Source of the DNA: Actinomyces timonensis DSM 23838
Lineage (GTDB): Bacteria > Actinomycetota > Actinomycetes > Actinomycetales > Actinomycetaceae
Direction of reading: 5' to 3'
Assembly (NCBI RefSeq): GCF_000295095.1
Contig: NZ_JH806633.1
Location: 345,235-409,234 of the forward strand
DNA: 64,000 nucleotides
This document shows, one piece after another, positions 36,115 through 44,446 of this stretch. The position numbers and the translations under genes were made by a program. Below the pieces are notes generated by a model. The model was given only the letters and a program-made list of their open reading frames with translations, did not search any database and had not been told where the DNA came from. Numbering within the stretch: the stretch's first letter is position 1; every line of letters begins with the position of its first letter.

Positions 36115-37506
36115 GTGGCTAAGAACTCCTCCACACTCGATCGCGTCATCAACCTGGCCAAGCGCCGCGGATTCGTGTTCCCCTGCGGCGAGATCTACGG
36201 CGGCACGCGCTCGGCCTGGGACTACGGGCCGCTCGGCGTCGAGCTCAAGGAGAACATCAAGAAGCAGTGGTGGCTGGCGATGGTCCGCTCCCGCGACGAC
36301 GTCGTGGGCCTGGACTCCTCGGTCATCCTGCCCCGCGAGACCTGGGTCGCCTCCGGGCACGTGGGCGCCTTCACCGACCCCCTCGTGGAGTCCCTGCACA
36401 CCCACAAGCGCTACCGCGCCGACCAGCTCATCGAGGAGTACGCCGAGCGCAAGGGCCTGGACCCCGAGACCGTCACCCTCGACCAGGTGCCCGACCCCGA
36501 GACCGGCCAGCCCGGCGACTGGACCGAGCCCCGCGAGTTCTCCGGCCTGCTCAAGACCTACCTCGGGCCCGTCGACGACGAGGCCGGCCTGCACTACCTG
36601 CGCCCTGAGACCGCCCAGGGCATCTTCATCAACTTCGCCAACGTCATGAGCGCGGCCCGCAAGAAGCCGCCCTTCGGCATCGGGCAGGTCGGCAAGTCCT
36701 TCCGCAACGAGATCACCCCGGGCAACTTCATCTTCCGCACCCGCGAGTTCGAGCAGATGGAGATGGAGTTCTTCTGCAAGCCCGGCACCGATGAGGAGTG
36801 GCACCAGTACTGGATCGACTACCGGCGCGACTGGTACATCGACCTGGGCATCGACCCCGACAACCTGCGCCTCTACGAGCACCCCAAGGAGAAGCTCTCC
36901 CACTACTCCAAGCGGACGGTGGACCTGGAGTACCGCTTCGGCTTCGCCGGATCGGAATGGGGCGAGCTCGAGGGCGTCGCCAACCGCACGGACTTCGACC
37001 TGTCCACCCACGCCGAGCACTCCGGCAAGGACCTGTCCTACTTCGACCAGACCACCAACGAGCGCTGGGTGCCCTACGTCATCGAGCCCGCCGCCGGCCT
37101 GACCCGCTCCATGATGGCCTTCCTCGTGGAGGCCTACCACGAGGACCAGGCGCCCAACACCAAGGGCGGGGTGGACACCCGCGTGGTCCTCAAGCTCGAC
37201 GCGCGCCTGGCCCCCGTCAAGGCCGCCATCCTGCCGCTGAGCCGCAAGGAGGAGCTGACCGGCCCCGCCAAGGCCGTCGCCTCGCGCCTGCGCCGCCTGT
37301 GGAACGTCGAGTACGACGACGCCGGCGCGGTGGGCCGCCGCTACCGCCGCCAGGACGAGATCGGCACGCCCCTGTGCCTCACCTACGACTTCGACTCCCC
37401 GGAGGACGGGGCCGTCACGGTGCGCGAGCGCGACACCATGGTCCAGGAGCGCGTGCCCCTGGAGGGGATCGAGCGCTACCTGGCCGAGCGGCTCGCCGGC
37501 TGCTGA
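36115..37506 (+). CDS. glyS: Glycyl-tRNA synthetase
   Basis: This class II synthetase charges tRNA-Gly. The 463-aa protein is the homodimeric type found in Actinobacteria. It shows [20 protein letters not shown] and [16 protein letters not shown] (motif 1 region), [17 protein letters not shown], motif 2 [20 protein letters not shown] with EQMEMEFFC, and motif 3 [16 protein letters not shown], plus a C-terminal anticodon-binding domain of about 100 residues. GTG 36115 follows an AGGAGA site. A TTAGACT box lies about 60 bp upstream. No T-box is visible in the short leader. Confidence 0.97.
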   Translation: MAKNSSTLDRVINLAKRRGFVFPCGEIYGGTRSAWDYGPLGVELKENIKKQWWLAMVRSRDDVVGLDSSVILPRETWVASGHVGAFTDPLVESLHTHKRYRADQLIEEYAERKGLDPETVTLDQVPDPETGQPGDWTEPREFSGLLKTYLGPVDDEAGLHYLRPETAQGIFINFANVMSAARKKPPFGIGQVGKSFRNEITPGNFIFRTREFEQMEMEFFCKPGTDEEWHQYWIDYRRDWYIDLGIDPDNLRLYEHPKEKLSHYSKRTVDLEYRFGFAGSEWGELEGVANRTDFDLSTHAEHSGKDLSYFDQTTNERWVPYVIEPAAGLTRSMMAFLVEAYHEDQAPNTKGGVDTRVVLKLDARLAPVKAAILPLSRKEELTGPAKAVASRLRRLWNVEYDDAGAVGRRYRRQDEIGTPLCLTYDFDSPEDGAVTVRERDTMVQERVPLEGIERYLAERLAGC

Positions 37507-37517
37507 CGGCGCCCGGC

Positions 37518-38807
37518 ATGTCGGGGCACTCCCACCACCACGGCGCCTCGCCCGTCCCGGCGGGCGAGGCGCGCCGCGTGCGGATCGTTCTGGCGGCGAT
37601 CGTCGTGCCGATCGTCCTGGCCACCCTCGTGGGGCTCGCGCTGCTCTGGCCGGGGAAGAGCTCGCTCATGGGCTCGCGGCCCTTCGCCGTCGAGGGCTCC
37701 TCCATGGAGACCGCCTCGGTCACCTCCACCTCCGTCGCCGACTGCGAGGACTCCGCCAAGGTGCTCGGCGGGGTCTCCGACGGCTCCCTGCTCACCGACG
37801 CTGTGTGCGCCGAGATCACCAGCGGTGACGGCAAGGGCCTCGTCGTGCCGGTCCACATCCCGGCCGAGTCCGCGCGCGCCGCCGATCCCGGCGACTCCAT
37901 GAAGGTGCTCTACACGCCCCAGGCGCTCGCCGGCGGCACGCCCTACGTGTTCGTCGACTACCAGCGGAGCCTGCCGATCGGGCTGCTCGCCGCCGTCTAC
38001 CTCGTGCTCGTGCTCGCGGTGGCGGGCAAGCGCGGGGCGCTCAGCGTCCTGGGCCTCCTCATGGCCACCGCCGTGCTCATGGGCTTCATGATCCCCGCGC
38101 TCCTCGCGGGCGAGAGCGCCCTGGCCGTCACCCTCACCGGCTCGCTGGCGATGATGCTCATGGCGGTCTACGTCGCTCACGGCGTTTCCGTGCGCACGAC
38201 CACCGCGCTGCTCGGCACCTTCGCGGGAGTCGTCATCACCGTCCTGCTCGCGCTGTGGGGGACGGCCTCCTCCAACCTCACCGGCGCCGTCGACGACACG
38301 GCCCTCACCCTCAACGGACTCGTGAGCGAGGCCGGCGTCCACCTCGACCTGCGCGCGCTGCTCACCTGCGGCATGGTGGTCGCGGGGCTCGGCGTCCTCA
38401 ACGACGTCACCATCACGCAGGCCTCGGCCGTCTGGGAGCTGCACGCCGCCAACCCGGCCATGTCCCGGGGGCGCCTGTTCACCGGGGGCATGAGGATCGG
38501 GCGCGACCACATCGCCTCCACCGTCTACACCCTCGCCTTCGCCTACGCCGGCACGGCGCTGCCGCTCATCCTCGCCGCCGCGCTCATCGACCGCTCCATG
38601 ATCGACACGCTGCTCAGCGGTGAGATCGGCGAGGAGATCGTGCGCACGCTCGTCTCCTCCATCGGGCTCGTCCTGGCGATCCCCGCGACCACCGCCATCG
38701 CTACCATCCTGTGCCGCACCGGGGGCGCGGGCGATGCGGTTAGCCCGGCTGGCGCTGCTCAGCCCCCAGAGACGTCCGACTCGGCCTCGCCCAGCAGCTC
38801 GGCCTGA
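37518..38807 (+). CDS. YibE/F family membrane protein
   Basis: The 429-aa protein begins MSGHSHHHGASPVP, a short His cluster, followed by a first membrane helix, an extracytoplasmic domain of about 100 residues, and seven or so helices. YibE/F family landmarks are LLAAVYLVLVLAVAGKRGAL, VSVRTTTALLGTFAGVVITV, and the loop LNDVTITQASAVWELHAANP near the end. The family's function is not established, though related proteins have been linked with transport. It follows glyS by 11 nt. Its last 49 bp overlap the end of dusB on the other strand. Confidence 0.87.
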   Translation: MSGHSHHHGASPVPAGEARRVRIVLAAIVVPIVLATLVGLALLWPGKSSLMGSRPFAVEGSSMETASVTSTSVADCEDSAKVLGGVSDGSLLTDAVCAEITSGDGKGLVVPVHIPAESARAADPGDSMKVLYTPQALAGGTPYVFVDYQRSLPIGLLAAVYLVLVLAVAGKRGALSVLGLLMATAVLMGFMIPALLAGESALAVTLTGSLAMMLMAVYVAHGVSVRTTTALLGTFAGVVITVLLALWGTASSNLTGAVDDTALTLNGLVSEAGVHLDLRALLTCGMVVAGLGVLNDVTITQASAVWELHAANPAMSRGRLFTGGMRIGRDHIASTVYTLAFAYAGTALPLILAAALIDRSMIDTLLSGEIGEEIVRTLVSSIGLVLAIPATTAIATILCRTGGAGDAVSPAGAAQPPETSDSASPSSSA

Positions 38808-40027
38808 TCGGCGTCGAGAACGGGGGAGTCCAGCCAGCCGTCGGGCAGGTGGGGGCGCTTCGGATGGCCCGCGCGGCCGCGGGGTCCCTCGACGGTCTCG
38901 CCGGGGTAGGGCACCTCGGCCGGCAGGTGCGAGCGCATGGCCTCCAGAGCGGCGTCGAGCTCGGCCAGCGAGCCCACGCGCATGAGCGCGTTGCGGGCCG
39001 CGCCGCCCACCGGATAGCCCTTGAGGTACCAGCCGACGTGCTTGCGCAGGTCGCGCACGCCCCGGTCCTCGCCCATCTCATCAGCCAGCAGCCGCGCGTG
39101 CTCGCGGATGACGGCGATGACGGCGTCGAGATCCGGGTGGGAGCGGGCGGCCGAGCCGTGCACGGCGGCGACGATGTCCGCGAAGAGCCACGGGCGCCCC
39201 TGGCAGCCGCGCCCCACGACGACGCCGTCGCAGCCGGTGGCGGCCATCATCCTCACGGCGTCATCGCCCACCCAGATGTCCCCATTGCCCAGCACCGGCA
39301 GGCGCGTGGACTCCTTGAGCTCGGCGATACGGGCCCAGTCCGCCTGGCCGGAGTAGTGCTGCCGGGCGGTGCGCGCGTGCAGGGCGACGGCGGCGATACC
39401 GGCGTTCTCAGCCGCCCGGGTCGCGTCGATGAAGGTCTCGTGGGACTCGTCGATCCCCACGCGCATCTTCATCGTCACCGGCACCTCGCGGCTGCGGTGG
39501 GCGGCCTTGGCGGCGCTCTCGGCGGAGGCCACGCACTCGCGAAGGATCGCGGCGAGCAGGTCCCGCTTCCACGGCAGGGCCGCGCCCCCGCCCTTGCGGG
39601 TCACCTTGGGCACGGGGCAGCCGAAGTTGAGGTCGATGTGGTCGGCCAGGTCCTCCTCGACGAGGATGCGCACGGCCTTGCCAGCGACGACGGGGTCGAC
39701 GCCGTAGAGCTGGATCGAGCGGACCCGCTCGGCGGGGTCGGTGCGGACCATCGCCAGGGTCTTCTCATTGCGCTCCACGAGCGCGCGGGTGGTGACCATC
39801 TCCGTGACGTAGAGGCCCGCGGGCGCCTGGATGCCGCCGTCGTCGGTGGGGATCGGGCCGGGGGAGGCGGGGCGGAGGGGCTCGGGGAGCGCGGACTCGG
39901 CGGCCTGGCGGCACAGGCGGCGGAAGGAGGCGTTCGTGACGCCCGCCATCGGCGCGAGGACCACGGGCGTGGGCACCTCGATGGGGCCCAGGCGCAGCGG
40001 GGCGGGGGAGTCTGAATGGGTGGTCAC
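38759..40027 (-). CDS. dusB: tRNA-dihydrouridine synthase
   Basis: This FMN enzyme reduces uridines in the tRNA D-loop. The 422-aa protein has VVLAPMAGVTNASFRRLCRQ, SIQLYGVDPVVAGKAVRI, the catalytic Cys in LNFGCPVPKVTRKGGGAALP, HARTARQHYSGQADW, LGNGDIWVGDDAVRMM and VVVGRGCQGRPWLF. A proline-rich insertion follows the first helix. GTG 40027 begins the conserved part; GTG 40045 is an alternative, and neither has a clear ribosome-binding site. The 3' end runs 49 bp into the convergent YibE/F gene. Confidence 0.93.
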   Translation of the reverse strand: MTTHSDSPAPLRLGPIEVPTPVVLAPMAGVTNASFRRLCRQAAESALPEPLRPASPGPIPTDDGGIQAPAGLYVTEMVTTRALVERNEKTLAMVRTDPAERVRSIQLYGVDPVVAGKAVRILVEEDLADHIDLNFGCPVPKVTRKGGGAALPWKRDLLAAILRECVASAESAAKAAHRSREVPVTMKMRVGIDESHETFIDATRAAENAGIAAVALHARTARQHYSGQADWARIAELKESTRLPVLGNGDIWVGDDAVRMMAATGCDGVVVGRGCQGRPWLFADIVAAVHGSAARSHPDLDAVIAVIREHARLLADEMGEDRGVRDLRKHVGWYLKGYPVGGAARNALMRVGSLAELDAALEAMRSHLPAEVPYPGETVEGPRGRAGHPKRPHLPDGWLDSPVLDADQAELLGEAESDVSGG

Positions 40028-40077
40028 GCGCTCATGCTGGCACACACGGCCACCGCCCCGGAGACGGCGCCACCCCG

Positions 40078-40083
40078 TAGGCT
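40078..40083 (+). promoter_or_regulatory. -10 box of a probably leaderless fabI-like transcript
   Basis: TAGGCT, 6 nt, then GTG at 40090, the same geometry and hexamer as at rsmE. Confidence 0.5.
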
Positions 40084-40089
40084 GTGCCT

Positions 40090-41016
40090 GTGACGGCTGC
40101 GACGGGCCCGGGAGGGGCCATGGATCCGGGCCCGGGCGCGCCCCCGGGCCCGCCGCCGGGCCTGCTGCCGGGGGTGCGACCGGGCTTGCTCGAGGGGCGC
40201 ACGATCCTCATCACCGGGGTGATGCGCCCCTCCTCGATCGCCGCCTCCGTGGCCCACGCCGTCGCCGGGCAGGGCGCGCGCGTCATCCTCACCACGCACC
40301 CGCGCACGCGCGTGCTCACCGAATCGGTGGCGGCCTTGCAGGAGCTGGTCGAGCCCGTGGTGGGGCTGGATGTCGCCAATCCCGTCTCCCTGGCCGCCCT
40401 GCCGGACGAGCTGGCGCGCATGGGCGTGGACCGGCTCGACGGCGTCGTCCACTCGATCGCCCGCGCCAGTCGCGACCTCCTTGGGACGGTGCTCGCCGAT
40501 GATCCGGAGGCCGTGGGCGACGGCGGGGAGCCGGGGCGAGAGAGGGGGCGGAGGCTCCCGGAGGAGGCGGGGGAGACGCGCATGGCCGCGCTCCGGGACG
40601 CCTTCATCGTCTCAGCCGCGTCCCTCCCCGCGCTCGTCGAGGCGGCGCAGCCGCTGCTGGGGCGGGGGAGCTCGGTGGTCGCCCTCACCTTCGACACCTC
40701 CCGGATCTACCCCGGCTATGGCTGGATGGGTCCGCTCAAGGCGGCCCTCGAGGCCTCGGTGCGCGCGCTCGCCGTCGAGCTCGGGCCCCAGGGGGTGCGG
40801 GTCAATGCCCTGTCGGCGGGGCCGCTGCGCACGACGGCGGCCTCAGCGATCCCCGGCTTCGACGAGCTTGTGGATGGCTGGGGCGAGGCCGCGCCGCTCG
40901 GCTGGGACCCCAATGACGCCGCGCCAGTGGCGCGCACGGCCGTCGCGCTCCTGTCTGACTGGATGCCCGCGACCACCGGTGCCGTCATCCACGCCGACGG
41001 CGGGGCAACCCTATGA
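40090..41016 (+). CDS. fabI: Enoyl-[ACP] reductase-like SDR (FabI/InhA group)
   Basis: The product should reduce enoyl-ACP with NAD(P)H in fatty acid elongation. In the 308-aa protein a Gly/Pro-rich head of about 35 residues precedes LEGRTILITGVMRPSSIAAS, the divergent FabI nucleotide motif. DGVVHSIARA matches the family, and the active site is YPGYGWMGPLKAALEA with Tyr and Lys spaced as in FabI (Y-x6-K). It ends GAVIHADGGATL. An insertion of about 25 charged residues after TVLADDPEAV sits in the substrate loop and is unusual. The start is placed by TAGGCT-N6-GTG. The exact role (FabI or another reductase) remains inferred. Confidence 0.82.
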   Translation: MTAATGPGGAMDPGPGAPPGPPPGLLPGVRPGLLEGRTILITGVMRPSSIAASVAHAVAGQGARVILTTHPRTRVLTESVAALQELVEPVVGLDVANPVSLAALPDELARMGVDRLDGVVHSIARASRDLLGTVLADDPEAVGDGGEPGRERGRRLPEEAGETRMAALRDAFIVSAASLPALVEAAQPLLGRGSSVVALTFDTSRIYPGYGWMGPLKAALEASVRALAVELGPQGVRVNALSAGPLRTTAASAIPGFDELVDGWGEAAPLGWDPNDAAPVARTAVALLSDWMPATTGAVIHADGGATL

Positions 41017-41058
41017 GCGTGGACGGGCTGAGCACTGGGTGCTGGGCGCTGGGCTGCC

Positions 41059-41115
41059 CGATGGGCGCTGGCCGACCCGATGGGCGCCTGGCGACCCGAT
41101 GGGCGCTGGCCGACC
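41059..41115. repeat. 19-bp tandem repeat, three units
   Basis: Units 41059-41077 and 41097-41115 are identical (CGATGGGCGCTGGCCGACC); the middle unit 41078-41096 differs slightly. The array lies in the 135-bp gap between the fabI-like gene and sixA. Confidence 0.85.
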
Positions 41116-41151
41116 CGATCCACTGAACACTGATTCCCGCGAGGAGGACCC

Positions 41152-41724
41152 ATGACTGAGACCGCTCCCAGGGCTGCTGCTGCGGCCTCGTCCACCGCTA
41201 GTGCCGCTGAGGAGGCCCGCATCCTCATCCTCATCCGCCACGCGCGGGCCGCCGCTGCGGCGACGGATATCGAGCGGCCGCTGTCCGACTCTGGTGCCGC
41301 GCAGGCCCAGGCCCTGGCGACGGCGCTCTCCATGCGGGTGCGGAGCGCCGACCTGCTCATCGTCTCGCCCGCCGAGCGCGCGCGGCAGACCTCCCAGCCG
41401 ATCATCGCGAGGCTGGCGCCGGAGCGGACCCTCGTGGAGGAGGACGTGTACTTCGGCGGTGGCCGGGCGGTGCTCGACCTTGTGCGGGAGACGGGCGCGG
41501 GCGCGCGAACGGTGGTCGTCGTGGGGCACGAGCCGACGACCTCCGAGCTCGCCGCCTATCTCGACGGGGGAGTGACGGACCTCGGGCGGCGGGTGTCCTA
41601 TGGAATGTCGACCGCCAATGCCGCCGTGCTGCGAGTCGATTCGCCCTGGGGCGCCCTCACCGGCGGCGCCGCCCAGGTCATCGACTTCCTCACCCCCGAC
41701 CTCACTCCCGACCGCGCAAAATAA
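41152..41724 (+). CDS. SixA-like histidine phosphatase
   Basis: The 190-aa protein has the phosphohistidine phosphatase fold: LILIRHARAAAAATDIERPL with the catalytic His in R-H-A, LSDSGAAQAQALATAL, IVSPAERARQTSQPII and the second His in VVVVGHEPTTSELAAYL. SixA proteins remove phosphate from histidine, for example on HPt domains. An Ala-rich head of 25 residues comes first. ATG 41152 has GAGGAGG upstream. It is monocistronic between two repeat arrays. Confidence 0.9.
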   Translation: MTETAPRAAAAASSTASAAEEARILILIRHARAAAAATDIERPLSDSGAAQAQALATALSMRVRSADLLIVSPAERARQTSQPIIARLAPERTLVEEDVYFGGGRAVLDLVRETGAGARTVVVVGHEPTTSELAAYLDGGVTDLGRRVSYGMSTANAAVLRVDSPWGALTGGAAQVIDFLTPDLTPDRAK

Positions 41725-41740
41725 TCACCACCCCCTATAT

Positions 41741-41768
41741 GCGAGACCGGGCGAACAGCACGGCGAGA
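41741..41768. repeat. 22-bp repeat family, locus C (inverted)
   Basis: The reverse complement carries one unit plus the next CCGGTCTCGC; it is 17 bp after the sixA stop. Two related CGAGACCG half-motifs follow at 41815-41845. Confidence 0.75.
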
Positions 41769-41866
41769 TTCTGTTCTTGTGGGCGCGGGTGTGATCGGGG
41801 TGTGTGCCCTCATCGAGACCGGGTGATATGAGGATCGAGACCGGTTCGGGGTGGCGTGTTCTGGGG

Positions 41867-42715
41867 TTAGTGGCCTTGGTGTTCTTCGGCGTCGTCGGAC
41901 AGGTAGGGGACGAGTCTGCGGATGTTGAAGGGCGGGGCTGTTTGGGTGGTGGTGACGTAGCCGTCGACGGGCTGCCAGTCGGTGGCGCCGGAAGGTTTGA
42001 AGCGTGCGGTCCAGGTGGTGGTCAGTGAGACGACGACGTTGTCGGCTGTGGCGGCGTAGAGGTGTGTGACGGTCTGGTTGGGGTAGGGGTTGCCGGGGTC
42101 GGTGGTGGAGAAGGTGGTTCCGTCTCCCCAGTTCCAGGTGTAGGTGGCGGGGGTGACTTCGACGTCGACACTGGTGCCGCCGACGCTGGTGGTGAGTGTT
42201 CTGGTGGTGGGGTTGGTGTAGGCGATCAGCGGCATGTGGAGCAGGATGGTGCCGGTGGGCGGCTGGATGAAGACGCCGGAGCCGTCGACGATGAGGGTGG
42301 CCACATCATGCGACGTGAGGACGATGGGTGCGGGGGCCGGGGCGGCGGGCGCCGCAGCGGCGGGAGTGTCGTCGGCCACCAGGGCGCAGTGCCCCTTCTT
42401 GTCGAGATCACTGATCTCTTCCACCCAGCAGTTCCAGCGTCCGCCAGCTCGGCTGGCCTTGGGGTCGGCCGCCGCCACACTCACGCCGGAGTTGGAATCT
42501 GAAGTGGTACCACCTGTTTCGGCTGGAGTATTTCTGTTGGGGACTGGAACGGCCTGTGTGGTCGACTGTTGGAGTTCGACTTTCGAATCTTTCGCTTGAC
42601 CAGACATTTCCCCAATCTCGCCCGATGGGTCCTTGTTGGCCGAGTCGTCCATCGGAAATGCGAGAGAGGTGATAGTGCTTGCCGCGAGAGATAATGTAGC
42701 GATTGTCTTCATCAT
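41867..42715 (-). CDS. Secreted PKD-like domain protein
   Basis: The 282-aa product starts MMKTIATLSLAASTITSLAF, a plausible signal peptide, and then has a Ser/Thr/Asn-rich linker. A short Cys-containing region (RWNCWVEEISDLDKKGHCAL) precedes an Ala/Pro linker and a C-terminal PKD-like beta-sandwich: YTWNWGDGTTFSTTDPGNPY and VTHLYAATADNVVVSLTTTW. Such domains mediate surface or protein contacts. ATG 42715 overlaps the stop of the DUF6318 gene as ATGA, with AAGGAG upstream, so the two are coupled. The upstream ATG 42742 would place the ribosome-binding site inside the gene. No function is known. Confidence 0.8.
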   Translation of the reverse strand: MMKTIATLSLAASTITSLAFPMDDSANKDPSGEIGEMSGQAKDSKVELQQSTTQAVPVPNRNTPAETGGTTSDSNSGVSVAAADPKASRAGGRWNCWVEEISDLDKKGHCALVADDTPAAAAPAAPAPAPIVLTSHDVATLIVDGSGVFIQPPTGTILLHMPLIAYTNPTTRTLTTSVGGTSVDVEVTPATYTWNWGDGTTFSTTDPGNPYPNQTVTHLYAATADNVVVSLTTTWTARFKPSGATDWQPVDGYVTTTQTAPPFNIRRLVPYLSDDAEEHQGH

Positions 42716-43488
42716 TCTACTGATACTCCTTTTATAGTCCATGCCTCGTCTGCGTATTTCAGGGCGACAAAAAAGGATAGTGTCTCTGCGGATTTCTCTG
42801 TTGTCTCACCGCTGCCTCTGACGGTTGTGGATGCGCTTGAAGTGATCGTTCCTTGGATTCCGGAGTACTCTTTTCCTTCGCCTGGCGGAATGTAGTACAG
42901 GTCGTTGAGGTTCGTCTCCCAGGGGTTGGCCCATCCGCCGCCTTGGTGGAGCTTGGTGGCATTGTCGATGGTGGATTTGCAGAAGACGCAGGCATCCTCG
43001 CTCATGGCGGCCAGATCGGCGGTATCTCCGGTGATGAAGGCGTAGCGGTAGAGGGCGAAGAAGTAGTTGACGGCGTTGATAGCGCCTTCTTCTGTGTTTT
43101 GGCTGACCGCCTCTGGCTTGGACGGTTTGGGTTCGGCGAGCGCGGTGGCGCGTTGAGCCTGTAGTTCGGGGCTGAGGGACGGCAGGGCGCTTGCGGTGGG
43201 TGTCGCGTCCGCACTGGTGGGGGTGCCCGCCATGAATTGGGTGGGCAGGGTTCCAGTGACCTCGGTCGGGGGAGCGTCCTTGGCGCAGGCGGTCAGCAGT
43301 GTCAGGCTCACGGCGCAGCAGGCCGCCAGCACGAGGGCGATCGGGTGGGACCAGCGCCCGCGCGCCACCGTCGCGAGGCGCTTGCGTGGTTGGCGACAGC
43401 CTGCTGGGCGAGGGGTAGCGCTGCGGCGCCGTCGAGAGACTGTCGCGCTGAAGGAGTAGAACGGGGTGTGGGGAGGCGTGGGGGCCAT
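42712..43488 (-). CDS. DUF6318 family lipoprotein
   Basis: From ATG 43488 the product is 258 aa. About 45 Arg/Pro-rich residues precede a membrane segment and lipobox (SLTLLTAC, Cys68), so the true start may be internal, for example a GTG at VARGRW. The mature part has a Thr/Pro/Ser linker, then INAVNYFFALYRYAFITGDT and MSEDACVFCKSTIDNA with a conserved Cys pair, as in Actinomyces DUF6318 lipoproteins. The fold resembles NTF2-like ligand-binding domains. It is followed by and coupled to the secreted PKD protein. Confidence 0.82.
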   Translation of the reverse strand: MAPTPPHTPFYSFSATVSRRRRSATPRPAGCRQPRKRLATVARGRWSHPIALVLAACCAVSLTLLTACAKDAPPTEVTGTLPTQFMAGTPTSADATPTASALPSLSPELQAQRATALAEPKPSKPEAVSQNTEEGAINAVNYFFALYRYAFITGDTADLAAMSEDACVFCKSTIDNATKLHQGGGWANPWETNLNDLYYIPPGEGKEYSGIQGTITSSASTTVRGSGETTEKSAETLSFFVALKYADEAWTIKGVSVE

Positions 43489-43640
43489 GGGTCTGGGGCC
43501 TTCCAAGCGGGAAGCGGGCGGGCGGACATGGACCAGGGGAAGAAATCGAGGCCCCAGGTCGGCCCCAGTGACGGCGGCCTCGCCGTCGAGCCCCCACCTT
43601 AGAGCCCGCCCGGCCCGCGCGCCAGACCCCATCGCGGATC

Positions 43641-43689
43641 TGTGGATAACCCCGCCAACACGCCCCGACCAGCACCAGCCTGTGGATAC
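43641..43689. promoter_or_regulatory. Pair of DnaA-box-like sites 40 bp apart
   Basis: TGTGGATAA at 43641-43649 is the exact complement of the DnaA box TTATCCACA. TGTGGATAC at 43681-43689 differs at one position and has the same orientation exactly 40 bp away. They lie between serB and the DUF6318 gene. They may be a DnaA titration or regulatory site; this is not an origin context. Confidence 0.5.
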
Positions 43690-43704
43690 GGAACCGGTCT
43701 CGGC

Positions 43705-43714
43705 GGGGGGGGGG
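43705..43714. repeat. Ten-base G homopolymer abutting the serB stop codon
   Basis: Ten consecutive G residues (C on the serB coding strand) directly follow the serB TAG at 43717-43715. Tracts of this length are prone to slippage and sequencing error. It lies in the presumed leader of the DUF6318 gene. Confidence 0.8.
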
Positions 43715-44446
43715 CTAGAGGAGGGGGAGGATGAGGGAGAGGTCGCGTTCGTCGATCCGCGCGGGCGCCTGCTCGCGGACGACGGGCTTGGCGCAGAACG
43801 CCACCCCGAGGCCCGCCGCGTGGATCATGTCGAGGTCATTCGCGCCGTCGCCCACCGCGACCGTGCGCTCCATCGGCACTGAGCGCTCAGCCGCCCACTG
43901 GCGCAGGCAGTCCTCCTTGACGCGCCTGTCCACGATCCGCCCCAGGACCCGCCCGGTGAGGCGCCCGCCGGCCGCCTCCAGCCGATTCGCGGCCACATGG
44001 TCGATCCCCAGGCGCGCCGCCAGGGGCACCACGACCTCCTCGAAACCCCCCGAGACCACGCCCACGGCGCAGCCCCGCTCGTGCAGCCCCGCGATGAGCC
44101 CCTCCGCACCGCGCGTCAGGCGCACCTCGGCCAGGACCTCCGCGAACACGGTCTCCGGGACTCCGGCCAGCGTCGCCACCCGTTCGCGAAGGGAGGCCGC
44201 GAAATCGAGCTCGCCGCGCATCGCCCGCTCGGTGACGGCGGCCACCTCCTCACGAGTCCCGGCCCGCTCGGCGATGAGCTCGATGACCTCCTGCTCGATG
44301 AGCGTGGAGTCCACGTCCATGACCAGCAGGCCGGGGCCCGCGCCCGCGCTTCCCCCAGCGCCCGAGGCGCCCTCAGCGCCAACGATCGCGCCCCCGGGGC
44401 CGGCCGTTCCAGGGCCGGCCCCGGGGAGCGCCTCAGCGGGTGACAA
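43715..44446 (-). CDS. serB: Phosphoserine phosphatase
   Basis: SerB catalyses the last step of serine synthesis. The 243-aa HAD protein has motif [39 protein letters not shown], motif [12 protein letters not shown] and motif [23 protein letters not shown] with AFCAKPVV. The N-terminal 35 residues are Gly/Ala-rich. The start appears to be TTG 44446, overlapping glgC by 14 nt, since no ATG or GTG exists before motif I. It lacks the ACT domain of longer actinobacterial SerB proteins. Confidence 0.92.
   Translation of the reverse strand: MSPAEALPGAGPGTAGPGGAIVGAEGASGAGGSAGAGPGLLVMDVDSTLIEQEVIELIAERAGTREEVAAVTERAMRGELDFAASLRERVATLAGVPETVFAEVLAEVRLTRGAEGLIAGLHERGCAVGVVSGGFEEVVVPLAARLGIDHVAANRLEAAGGRLTGRVLGRIVDRRVKEDCLRQWAAERSVPMERTVAVGDGANDLDMIHAAGLGVAFCAKPVVREQAPARIDERDLSLILPLL

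Noticed and set aside
43641-43689. Chromosomal replication origin
   Set aside because: Only two boxes, no AT-rich unwinding region, and no dnaA, dnaN or gyrB nearby.
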